From: Arabidopsis thaliana
Taxonomy: Eukaryota > Streptophyta > Magnoliopsida > Brassicales > Brassicaceae
Assembly (NCBI RefSeq): GCF_000001735.4
Contig: NC_003070.9
Span: 15,485,971-15,549,970 of the forward strand
Length of the DNA: 64,000 nt
Reading direction: 5' to 3'
The position numbers and the translations under genes are program-made. The notes beneath the pieces are model-generated. The model was not told the origin of the DNA and searched no databases. It saw nothing but the letters and a program-made list of their open reading frames with translations. Below are positions 54,817 to 64,000 of this stretch, in pieces; the first letter of the stretch is position 1, and each line of letters begins with the position of its first letter.

Positions 54817-55991
54817 GATGAAACCTGAAAACAGAAGAAACTCAAAGATAAACGTAATAGCAAAACCAAAAACACAAACCAATCAAGTAAAAAGGTCGAG
54901 TATAACCAAACCGGTCGAGTGTTTGGACCAAATCCCTTTTTTTTTATATACTTCTTCGTCGGTTTGATGTGTCCGCGGTCGAGTGAAGGCTGTGGAGTCG
55001 AGTGATGTGGTATTGAATGAGAGGTGGTGATTGAGCTGGAGAGATGAAAGCAGCGGCGGTAAAGTGATGAAGCTCGAATGGAGGAGAAAACGATTTGATT
55101 GGTTGATCGTGAAGGGGGTCGAGTGGTTTTGAGCGAGAACTGTTGAAGGCAAATTGATGGTAGGGATCGAGTGTTTGGTGAGCTTGAGAGGCGGAGGGGT
55201 TCTTGCGACGAAGTCGAGTGAAACGACTACGAATGAAGAGGTGAGAGACGATTCTTTGAGTGAGTGAATGGTGAGAAGCGGCGTGGTATGAAGCGGTCGA
55301 GTGAAGTTTGAGAGGATGACAGTTGTAATGAGAGCTCGAGTGATTTTGGTGGTGGAGATGCGATGAGAGTTGTGGCTGTGAAAGGCGAGAGAGGAGCGGT
55401 CGAGTGCGTGAGGAAGAGAGATGGTGAGGTCGAGTTTATGAAAGGATAAGGCGATGGGATCGAGTGTATAGATAAGGAGAGGTCGAGTGGTGCTTTGGAT
55501 GGATGATGATGGGGTTGAAGACGAGTGATGGAGAGAAGGGAGGGTTGATTTAAGAAGGATGCGGTCGAGTTTATTTGGTTGTGGAGGAGAAAACGAGGTC
55601 GAGTGATGGGGGAGAAGTCGAGTGAAGATGGGGTTGCGTGAAGATCGAGTTGGTGTGAAGAGATTCCATGTCTCTTGGTCTGCTGCATGGAGGACATGGG
55701 CGTCAGTGGTGGGTTCCATTGTGTCTTCTTGTCTTTCTTTTGTGCTCTCTGCTTATTGTAAAAGCCCCAGGAAATTCCGCAATCTTCTGTAAACTTGATA
55801 AAGTCTCTGTAAGACTCTGCAGCTTCTGTTGGTCGAGTAAAATGATGATTTAATTTTTTTTCATGTTTTAAAAACATCACTCAAACTCGACCAATGTACT
55901 CGATCTCTAGGCCATCAATAGAGTAAAAGCTTTAAATTTTTACTCTACCTTCACGTTACTCTCTTTTTTTTTCTGAGAACCACAAACACAA
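54817..55991 (-). other. CTCGACC-rich leader of the ATHILA ORF in element C
   Basis: Dense single-strand-biased ACTCGACC-type motifs (GGTCGAGT on the plus strand) from about 54890 to 55670, as in A 13860-14460. The 278-codon open frame 54883-55719 (Ser/Thr/Leu/His-rich) lies in it but is not kept in A, so it is probably fortuitous. The segment 55820-55990 matches D 28640-28880. Confidence 0.65.
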
Positions 55992-56744
55992 CTAAAACAA
56001 ATCAAAAATAACAAGAAAGTAAAAATTATTTACAAGGATAATTATGGGACTTCCTCCCAAGTGAGCTTTTACTCTACTCCTCCCAAACTGCAACTTGATA
56101 TGCTTTCCAAGGTTGAGACTTATTTTCCCTTCCCTGACATCTATCACTGCTCCCACTGAAGCTAAGAAGGGTCTTCCCAGGATTAAGGGATCCTTATGCT
56201 CTACTTCCATATCCAGCACCACGAAGTCTGTAGGCACTTCTACTCCATTAATCATGATTGGTAGATCTTTCAGCATGCCGAAGGGTTTTCTTGAAGACCT
56301 ATCCGCAAGGATCTAAGTCAGGTCACAAGTTTTATACTGAATGAACTCTAACCTTCTTGCCACAGAGAGTGGCATTCAGCTGACAGAGGCTCTGAGATCG
56401 CACAGACAATTGCTGAAAGCGAATTCCCCAATGGAACATGGTAGAGTGAAAGATCCATGATCTTCTAACTTCTCTTGAACAATCCTCTTATCAGCAGCTC
56501 GAGATGGAGTGGCATCACTTTCATCATCTGAATCGTGATACATCTTGATCCTTTCCAATATCAAATTTCTCACATCTTTGTGAAGATCGAGAATCAGGTT
56601 GAGAACTTCCATCAGTGGCATCACTGCTTCAATCTCGTCTAGCTGCTTCGCTGCAACAGACTTGTATCTCTCCACCCACGCTTTCCTAAATGTCCACGGA
56701 AGAGCACATGAGGGTAATGGAGTAGGTTTGAATCGTTTCACCAT
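55992..56744 (-). pseudogene. Protease of element C with D-L-R active site
   Basis: 56376-56744 contains [31 protein letters not shown], the linker [20 protein letters not shown] shared with D, and [12 protein letters not shown]. The catalytic triad reads D-L-R, as in D, not D-L-G. A frameshift follows, then 55992-56276 has [37 protein letters not shown] and KLQF. After KLQF the sequence joins the post-pol block, so the tail seen in D is missing. An aspartic protease with Arg replacing the triad Gly is expected to be inactive. Confidence 0.85.
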
Positions 56745-58407
56745 TTTCTAGATTATGGCGGCCTTCTCTTCCGAGGTGGATTGAATGTGATGGTGAGAAC
56801 CAGTAGAATGGTTGAATTCAACAACAGAGACTTCAATCCGAGTAGAAGCCTCCCATTCTTGAACATCACTGTCCCTAGTGATTAAATCAAGGACAGGTCG
56901 AGTTGGCTTCTCTCGATCATGGAGAGAGTGATGGCGTGAGCAGTTGCATACTCTTTTGGATTCTGTATGGACTTCCCTGGAAGTCCTGTGACTTTAGGTG
57001 CAGAGGTAGATGCTGATTGTCCTTCCAAATATCTGACTTTGGTATTCAATGCCTCCACTTTGGCATTCACGTCATTGTATCTGCAATCCAGCTTATGGTG
57101 CAATTCAGATAATTTCTTATCAATTTCCATTGAGCTAGATGCTTGTCCTTGTAGCAGTTGTTGTACCATCTGTTTCATTTCAGCATCAGGAGCAGCAGGA
57201 CCTTGGTTTTGCTGAGGTGCAAACCCAGGTGGTGGTGGCGGCTGGTAGTTCCCCTGGAATAGCTGCTTGGGAACGAAACCTTGGTTGTAGGGAACAAAAG
57301 GTTTGTTCTGACCTTGTTCTTGCTGTGGAGGATACACTTGATCCTGAGGATTAGCGATGTTGGTGTTGCGGTAGAAGAGGTTGGGGTTGTTGGTTTTGAA
57401 GTTGTTGTATCCTTTGTAGCCACCCTAGTTGTTGTTGATGTTGCTGACTGCTTCCAACTGGTTACCCTCCCCATCTTGGACTTGAAACTGCTCGTCATCA
57501 ACAAGGAAGTGCACAAGCTTCTGCTGGCTAAGAAGAATCTTGTCCAGCTTGTCATTCAGCGCTTTGATCTCCTTCGTGTGTTTGTCATCAGAGTCAACTG
57601 TGCCTCTGACGGTCCTATCACAGTTCTCGTTGTAATTGCCATCTGATTGAGCAAGGTTCTCAACCAATTCCCAGTCTTCTTCAACATCTTTTTTCTGGAT
57701 ATTTCCATTGCTGGCGGTACCCAGAAGCATTCTGATGCGTGGTAGGACTCCTCTGTAAAGAGTGCTGAGCAGAGAGGCTTTAGTAAAGCCATGATGAGGG
57801 CATTGGTTGGTGTAACCCTTGAAACGCTCTCATGCTTCACAAAAGCTTTCACCAGCCTTCTGTAAAAAGCCAGAGATCTCATTTCTGAGTCTTGCAGTTC
57901 TGGCATTGGAGAAGACTTTGATAGAAAAGCCTTCTTGCAATCATCCCAGGTGGTGATTGAATCATGGGGCAGATTCTTCTCCCATATTTGTGCTTTGTCG
58001 CCCAAGGAGAGTGGAAACAAACGAAGCTTGAATCCGTCTTCACTGACACCATTGATCTTTGTTAGGTTGTAGAGCCTATCGAATTCATCAAGGTGGTCGA
58101 GTGGATCCTCCATTGGCAGACCATGGAATTTGTTCCCCTGAATCATCGAGATGAGACCACTCTTAATCTCGAAGTTGTTGTTCTGGATAGCAGGAGGTGC
58201 AATTCCTTTTCTCTAACGGTGATCACGTGGTGCATCTCCAGAACCAATGTTGGCAGGGCCATTTTGTTGATTCTGTTCGTCAGTCATATCGAGTGGTTGA
58301 TGAGGTACAAGGTTCACTGTGTTTCTCCTTTCTCTGAGTTCGCGAGCTATGCGGTCAATGTTGTCGTTGAAAAGGAGGTTCTGATTGCCTGTTGATTGAG
58401 TTCGCAT
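56745..58407 (-). pseudogene. Gag of element C
   Basis: It starts at 58407 ([28 protein letters not shown]). The core ([26 protein letters not shown]) is followed by a one-base deletion near 57912 that shifts the frame. Gag resumes at 57425-57730 ([37 protein letters not shown]) and at 56882-57337 ([39 protein letters not shown]). Stops occur at 58214 and 57428. Overall domain order matches A and D. Confidence 0.88.
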
Positions 58408-58534
58408 ACAGCAGAGGTGTACATGGATCAAGAAGACAACAAGAAAAACACACAGTTAGCAACCAGATTGAAAATTGAAAAAGAACTTGATCTAAGCAAG
58501 TCTGAAATCTCAAATGTAACAAACAAACACCCAA

Positions 58535-58551
58535 TTGGCAACGGCGCCAAA
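58535..58551 (-). promoter_or_regulatory. Primer binding site of element C
   Basis: On the minus strand TTTGGCGCCGTTGCCAA lies 1-2 bp from the 5' LTR, identical to B in the core. Confidence 0.82.
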
Positions 58552-58552
58552 G

Positions 58553-60238
58553 TGATAACAGGTTTTTTAGTCAATTAATCCTAAAGCACTATCATGTCGT
58601 TGTAGTATTTTAGGTTGTCAATCCAAATGGGTGTGATCCTAACAATCAAGATGTGATCAGAAGTCACTAAGTCAAGCCAAGTAATAACAGGTTTTGGTGT
58701 GTTCTAGCAGTCCTAAGTGAACATGCAGAAAACAGAAAATCAAGCAGAAACAATAAAACACTCGAGCAACACAGCTCTTTGCGGAGCATTGGGTGAGGTC
58801 GAGTGACAAGTCGAGTAGCAGACAGAAAACAAAACACATGGATACTCGACCGCATAGTCTGTTGCCAGACAACTGGGTGGTCGAGTATAAGGGCGAGTAA
58901 CAAAAAAAAGAATTGCAGAAACTAAGCAGTAGATGACAAGATGCAGTAAACAACAGTAGAGTAAACAAAGAATTCAATCAGATAAAGAATTTCCGAGGAT
59001 GGGGTAATTGAGTAGTTTCGCTTCCTCAGTTTACAGGTGATTGACATGCTCAATAAATTAACCCTCGACAACAAGTTCATTAACCAAATCTAAGTGCCAC
59101 CGCAACAGAGACCCTCAAGTTAACCTAGTCCTAGACTCAATCACCATTGACGAGAGCTAACCTAACAGGCATTACGAATCAACATGTTAAAGCCAAAACG
59201 CTCCCTGCAACCAATACCTTTGTACAGGGCCACGAATCTCTGGAATTAGTGGTTCAGAAAGCAATAGGCATTAAGAACAACTAATCCAGAAGGGATCTAT
59301 CAATCAATACTTAACCACCTAGCATACTGAGAATTCTACACTACTCTAACCCATCCTCAGAAACCTATTCACTACTCAGACATCATTGTAGAGAACATAA
59401 ACGTTGAACAGGATGAAAACATGATAACAACAATGTAATAGCAAAATGATAACAGGATGAACAACAGTAAACGAAATCAAAAACAAATACTGAATGTTGA
59501 ATAGATAAAGAGAAATCCGGATTAGAAAGGTCTAGAACACAGTGTCTGTGGAATAAAACTAGAAAAAAACTTGTTTGCGAAAATGTGAAGTACATGCTAC
59601 TTATAGCCAAATATTCCAAAACCCTAATACTTAAAACGACGCAGTATTGGGACGGACTAAGAACTGTACTCGACCCAGGTGGTCGAGTGGGAGGTCGAGT
59701 GAATAGTTGGAGTCTTCTTTTCTTCCTTGTGCTTGAGTGCCGAATGAAGAAGACTCTGAAGCTCGCAATCGAGTATGTAGTCGAGTGGTGGTAATGGTGA
59801 TACTAGACTTCAAGGTAGAGTGGTGAGATCGAGTAGTGGTCTGGTAATGGAGGTGAAGACACTCGACCCCGGGGTCGAGTGATGTGATCGAGTGATGGTC
59901 AGGTGATGGAAATGAAGACACTCGACCTCGGGGTCGAGTGGTGAGGTGAAGTGGTGATGTCCTCTACTCGACCAGGGGGTCGAGTGGTCTGCTGAGGTTG
60001 TGAAGTGCTACTCGACCTGGGGGTCGAGTGGTTTTGTATGATCATGTCCGCTTCTTCCAATTAGCTCGTCAACAGCTCCAAATCAACTGAAATCAACACA
60101 AATATGCACCATGCATGCAAACCTATCCTAAACATGTAAAGTGATGACAAATGATGAGAAATAGTATAAAAAAGTGATGATATGGTGCTAAAGTGATGAC
60201 AAATGGATGCTCAAAACATGCAAAATACACACTTATCA
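58553..60238 (-). repeat. 5' LTR of element C
   Basis: 1,686 bp, TGATAACAGG to CACTTATCA. Palindromes lie at 59860-59881 (a perfect 22-bp palindrome, CACTCGACCCCGGGGTCGAG plus TG), 59919-59940, 59966-59985 and 60010-60029. The TATA-like box (minus) is near 59605. Confidence 0.92.
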
Positions 60239-60243
60239 AAGGC
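60239..60243. repeat. Target-site duplication of element C, right
   Basis: AAGGC, identical to 50145-50149. Confidence 0.85.
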
Positions 60244-60699
60244 CATAAGAAAGAGATGAATAAGACTTAACAAATTGCAGCACCGAATTGTCAACATTCT
60301 AAGGATGGTCGAATTGTAGCACGAGTGTAGATCGACACCACCACTCGAGTCGATCCACACACATCACTGGTTGAAGCAGAGTCATCTCCGATAGCTACTT
60401 TTCAAGCTGGGATCATTGTTATAAGTCTAGGCACTACTGTCACGTCACCCACTACACCTCTCATACTTCATCCACCTCCTAAACAACCAAGGTACTAATC
60501 TTTTGGGGTCAGATTTCACCCAGGTAACCGAGCCGATCAAACAAATAACACAAGTGCCGCGAGAGCTAATTTTGCCGTCTCCCCGAGGTGGGAACATTAT
60601 CCTTTATGGCCCGGGCGTCACTCCACAAACATACCCGAGCCGGTCCTCGAAACACCTTGGGCAAACATCACCCTGCTCGGTGGTTATCCTAGAAGATGA
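60244..60699. other. Unclassified sequence between element C and the Tat-like LTR
   Basis: 456 bp. 60503-60703 is open (VTEPIKQITQVPRELILPSPRGGN...) but not recognised. It could be the 5' part of the Tat-like LTR or the 3' end of its internal region. I see no terminal repeat. Confidence 0.3.
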
Positions 60700-61276
60700 T
60701 TGAGCTGAGTATGACAACGATCCGAGGACCGGTTTGACCTGGCTCAGATGAACTCTTGACCTGAGCCAAAGGCACACGTTCGTCCGAGGAGAAGACTTTT
60801 GAACTTTGACGGGGCCGAAATATCAATTCCGGAAAACCTGGAAATGATATTGGAGAATCTTCGAGGATATTATCAAATCTGGAAATCTTCCTGATGTTCC
60901 CGAAGAATAAGGAAAATCTCCATTTATGAAAGATCTTCCATCGCCGACTCCGAGATAAATGAAAATCTTCCGAGAATATCGCGAGAGGTGGTTTATCAAA
61001 GACCTATATAAAGCGCCTCATAGAATAAAGAAAAGGGGTAGAGAAAAAAGGCTCTCCACTTCAGGCTATCAAAACGCTCTGACTTTGAAGGCTAAAACAC
61101 TTATCTTTACCTTTCTAAACACTTGTACGATCGAATCATCATCTTTTCAATAATAATATCAAGAACATTGTCCGCGGTAATCGAATAATTCTGTTGTTCT
61201 TTGAGAGTCTCGCAAAGATCTGTTCTTTGAAGAAACCCTAACTACAATTTCGGTTGTGTGAGTTTCGACTCTCACA
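60700..61276 (+). repeat. 5' LTR (3' part) of a Tat-like gypsy element
   Basis: It ends TTTCGACTCTCACA directly before the primer site. CTATATAAAGCGCC at about 61001 is a convincing TATA box about 275 bp from the LTR end. The left boundary is uncertain. Confidence 0.65.
60999..61014 (+). promoter_or_regulatory. TATA box of the Tat-like LTR
   Basis: CCTATATAAAGCGCC, a near-consensus plant TATA box in the expected place within the LTR. Confidence 0.65.
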
Positions 61277-61277
61277 A

Positions 61278-61296
61278 TTTGGCGCTAGAAGGAGGG
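61278..61296 (+). promoter_or_regulatory. Primer binding site of the Tat-like element
   Basis: TTTGGCGCTAGAAGGAGG follows the LTR end by 1 bp. This form is typical of Tat-lineage Ty3/gypsy elements. Confidence 0.75.
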
Positions 61297-61346
61297 GGAG
61301 AGATTTCTCTTACTCCAAGAACACAGAACCGACAAATCAAGTAACG

Positions 61347-63835
61347 ATGACCAACAACCAGATCCCCCTTACCACCGTTGACGTGGAGGGAAACCCTGTT
61401 CCTCCAATCCAGGTAAACGCTCCTAAAGTCAACGCTCCCGCAGTCCTAGCAAAGCTGAGGAGCATGATGGCACAACTCCAGAAGAAGGTGAACGATCAGG
61501 AGCAAGCAAATTGATCCTTGTCCCAACAGCTCGAAGTGGCTACTTCTCAAGGGCAGGTCAGGACCACCCGCTTTGGCGCACAACACTTTCCTGATCGGTG
61601 AGCAGCGGTAGATCTCAATCCAACGAGACTCGTGTTCAACACACACCGGTAACACGACGAGGCCATTTTGGCGGACTGCGCCAGCACTCGGCGGAACCCG
61701 AGCAGAACATGACGAACCGAGTAGAGGAAGCAGACCCGCAGGTCCCGATTCCCCGAGCCGAATCTGACGAGGCTGACGAGATCAAAGTCTCTGACGACGA
61801 AGATTCGGAGGAAAACATTAGATGGGCTGAGGAGTAAGCCAGGGAGTAGGAAATAAATGCCATCAAGCTCTTCCTAGCCAATGCAGATGCCGAGATGAAG
61901 CTCGTACGATCACAGATGCATAGCGCTGTCTCCTCGGTCCCAAACATCGATTGCATTCTAGAAGTATATCACAACACACCTTTCACTCGCAAGATCTCCA
62001 ACGCGATAATTTCAGACCCGGAGAAACTGAGAATCGAGTACTTCAGCGGGTCATCCGACCCGAAGGGCCATTTGAAATCTTTCAAAATTTCTGTGGCCCG
62101 AGCCAAGTTCAAACCGGAGGAGAGTGATGCTGGTCTCTGTCATCTGTTCGTCGAGCACTTGAAAGGACCAGTCCTAGATTGGTTCTCAAGACTTGAAGGG
62201 AATTCTGTCGACAGTTTTCAGGAGCTATCGACGCTCTTCCTCAAGCAATACTCGGTGCTAATCGATCCGGGCACGTCTGATGTCGACCTTTGGTCACTGT
62301 CTCAACAGCCGAATGAGCCACTTAGTGATTTCCTCACAAAGTTTTGATCCACCCTAGCTAACGTTGAGGGAATAAATGACGTTGCGGCTCTCTGCGCTTT
62401 GAAGAAGGCACTATGGTACAAATCTGAATCGCGAAAGGAATTAAATCTGTTTAAACCATAAACAATCCGGGACCCCCTGCACTCCGCTTTGGCGCACAAC
62501 ACTTTCCTGATCGGTGAGCAGCGGGAGATCTCAATCCAGCAAGACTCGTGTTCAACACACACCGGTAACACGACGAGGCCATTTCGGCGGACTGCGCCAG
62601 CACTCGGCAGAACCCGAGCAGAACCAACAGCCTCGGGAGAGCAGAACATGACGAACCGAGTAGAGGAAGCCGACCCGCAGGTCCCGATTCCCCGAGCCGA
62701 ATCTGAAGAGGCTGACCAGATCAAAGTCTCTGACGGCGAAGATTCGGAGGAAAACATTAGATGGGCTGAGGAGTAAGCCAGGGAGTAGGAAATAAATGCC
62801 ATCAAGCTCTTCCTAGCCAATGTAGATGCCGAGATGAAGCTCGTACGATCATAGATGCATAGCGCTGTCTCCTCGGTCCCAAACATCGATCGCATTCTAG
62901 AAGTATCTCACAACACGCCTTTCACTCGCAAGATCTCCAACGGGATAATTTCAGACCGGGGAAACTGAGAATCGAGTACTTCAACGGGTCATCCGACCCG
63001 AAGGGCCATTTGAAATCTTTCATAATTTCTGTGGCCCGAGCCAAGTTCAAACCGTAGGAGAGAGATGCTGGTCTCTATCATCTGTTTGTCGAGCACTTGA
63101 AAGGACCAGCCCTAGATTGGTTCTCAAGACTCAAAGGGAATTCTGTCGACAGTTTTCAGGAGCTATCGACGCTCTTCCTCAAGCAATACTCGGTCGCTGT
63201 CTCAGCAGCCGAATGAGCCACTTACTAATTTCGTCACAAAGTTTTGATCCACCCTAGCTAAAGTTGAGGGAATAAATGACGTCGCGGCTCTCTCCGCTCT
63301 GAAGAAGGCACTATGGTACAAATCTGAATCGCGAAAGAAATTAAATCTGTTTAAACCAAAAACAATCCGGGACGCCCTGCACTCAGCCTCAGATTATGTT
63401 TCCAATAAGGAAGAAATGGAAGTGCTATCGAAAAGGCACGAGCCGTCGAAACAAACGCCTCGTGGCGAAAAAATCCCAACCTAGCGCTGAAGGCGAGAAT
63501 TTAGTACACTATGAGGGGCGATACTTCTCTGGAGCTCACAATTATCAAGTCGATACACCCCGAGGTTGAGGGCGAGGCCGCGATTGAGGTCATGGACGAG
63601 AATCATATACTTGGACGAAAGATCAACCTACGGGAAATGAGCAGGAGTACTACGAGTTATGTAAGAGCTACGACCATCACACTTTTAGATGTCGTAATCT
63701 CGGTGCGAAGTTGGCAGCCAAGTTCCTAGCTGGTGAAATCGGTGGATGCTTAACCATTGAAGACTTAGAAGTAGAGAAGGCGAAAGACGAACAGGTAAAT
63801 GCCGTGGCAAACCATGAACAGGCAGTGTAGTGACC
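61347..63835 (+). pseudogene. Gag of a Tat-like gypsy element, with internal duplication
   Basis: ATG 61347 opens MTNNQIPLTTVDVEGNPVPPI; LAKLRSMMAQLQKKVNDQEQAN is coiled-coil-like and then hits a stop at 61512. The main gag core is at 61895-62347: LRIEYFSGSSDPKGHLKSFKISVARAKF, LKGPVLDWFSRLEGNSVDSFQEL, LFLKQYSV, SLSQQPNEPLSDFLTKF. It is repeated in damaged form at 62880-63250. Near 63640-63720 a knuckle-like YELCKSYDHHTFRCRNLGAKLAAKF follows, then LAGEIGGCLTIEDLEVEKAK, cut at 63835 by an F LTR. Many stops and shifts occur. Confidence 0.82.
61569..63390 (+). repeat. Tandem duplication of about 0.9 kb within the Tat-like gag
   Basis: Unit 1 is 61569-62484 and unit 2 is 62485 to about 63390, both starting CGCTTTGGCGCACAACAC. 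Unit 2 has a small insertion near 62625 (CAACAGCCTCGGGAGAG) and a deletion of about 45 bp near 63195. The units also differ by scattered substitutions, so the duplication is not recent. Confidence 0.92.
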
Positions 63836-64000
63836 CGCATAAGGACATCGGCCACGGGCAAGAGTCCGAATTTTTAAAAGTTGCCCGAATGCATGGCCAA
63901 TTGACCTTATGTGCCCAAGATACAATAGACTATCAAAGGGCAAATATGGGCAAGTTTGGGCAAGAATGGGCACAAATGGGCTAGTTTGGGCAAGATCGGG
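63836..64000 (+). repeat. Start of an F-family LTR, continuing beyond the window
   Basis: It begins TGTAGTGACCC, as the minus-strand LTR at 48012 does. It shares ATGTGCCCAA and the GGGCAAGAATGGGCA-type repeated units with 47700-47800. It interrupts the Tat-like gag frame. The 5 bp before it are GGCAG; the matching duplication lies outside the window. Confidence 0.75.

Larger units (their letters stand above)
50150..60238 (-). mobile_element. Element C: Athila-derived, gag-protease plus ATHILA ORF, no pol
   Basis: 10,089 bp with LTRs 50150-51857 and 58553-60238 and AAGGC duplications. Minus-strand order: 5' LTR, primer site, gag, protease, post-pol hairpin block, CTCGACC-rich leader, ATHILA ORF, 3' non-coding region, polypurine tract, 3' LTR. 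RT, RNase H and integrase are wholly absent. The protease passes directly into the post-pol block at about 56080, where CTCCCAA occurs on both sides. Intact ends and duplications show it inserted as a unit, or lost pol later by a precise deletion. Confidence 0.93.

Noticed and set aside
54883..55719. 278-codon open frame, Ser/Thr/His/Leu-rich, before the ATHILA ORF in C
   Set aside because: It consists of the CTCGACC-type repeat translated in a frame without stops; the equivalent leader in A has no matching protein, and an overlapping second frame (55227-55880) is equally open.

Overview
The window is plant DNA made almost entirely of nested, decayed transposable elements; I see no host gene. 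It looks pericentromeric or centromeric and comes from a Brassicaceae genome, most likely the genus Arabidopsis. The key evidence is at 38922-39435: about 2.9 head-to-tail copies of a satellite whose complete unit is 178 bp and whose sequence I recognise as the Arabidopsis centromere (CEN178/CEN180, pAL1-type) repeat. The commonest elements are Ty3/gypsy Athila-type retrotransposons, a family known to invade those satellite arrays.

Layout, left to right. Element B (Athila, minus strand) runs from a truncated 3' LTR at 544-659 to its 5' LTR at 21675-23442. It is split by element A (Athila, plus strand, 5880-18924), which has both LTRs and a TATAT target-site duplication. B lies at the edge of an LTR of element E, a second gypsy family with an initiator-Met-tRNA-type primer site (minus strand, about 23443-35831). 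E is split by element D (Athila-derived, minus, about 26127-33487), which lacks reverse transcriptase and integrase. Beyond E is the pol tail of a tandem sister copy sharing one LTR (35832-36338). Next come a long LTR of family F (36339-38108), an LTR fragment of family G (38109-38921), the centromere-type satellite, and a CACTA (En/Spm-like) DNA transposon with an intron-containing broken transposase (39436 to about 44107). A family F element follows with gag, primer site and LTR (44108-48012), then a second G LTR (48178-49513) and unclassified LTR-like sequence. Element C (Athila-derived, minus, 50150-60238, AAGGC target-site duplication) has gag, protease and the ATHILA ORF but no pol. The window ends in a Tat-like gag region with an internal tandem duplication, cut at 63836 by another F LTR.

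How the parts work together. Full elements encode gag, protease, RT, RNase H and integrase, followed by a separate post-pol frame, the ATHILA ORF-1 family protein of unknown function. Every coding frame here has stops or frameshifts, so no element appears autonomous. C and D form a subfamily: both lack RT/integrase and share a Gly-to-Arg change in the protease active-site triad, so they presumably moved using proteins from relatives such as A and B. LTRs and leaders of several families are unusually dense in a CTCGACC/GGTCGAG motif, arranged as short palindromes upstream of the LTR TATA-like box.
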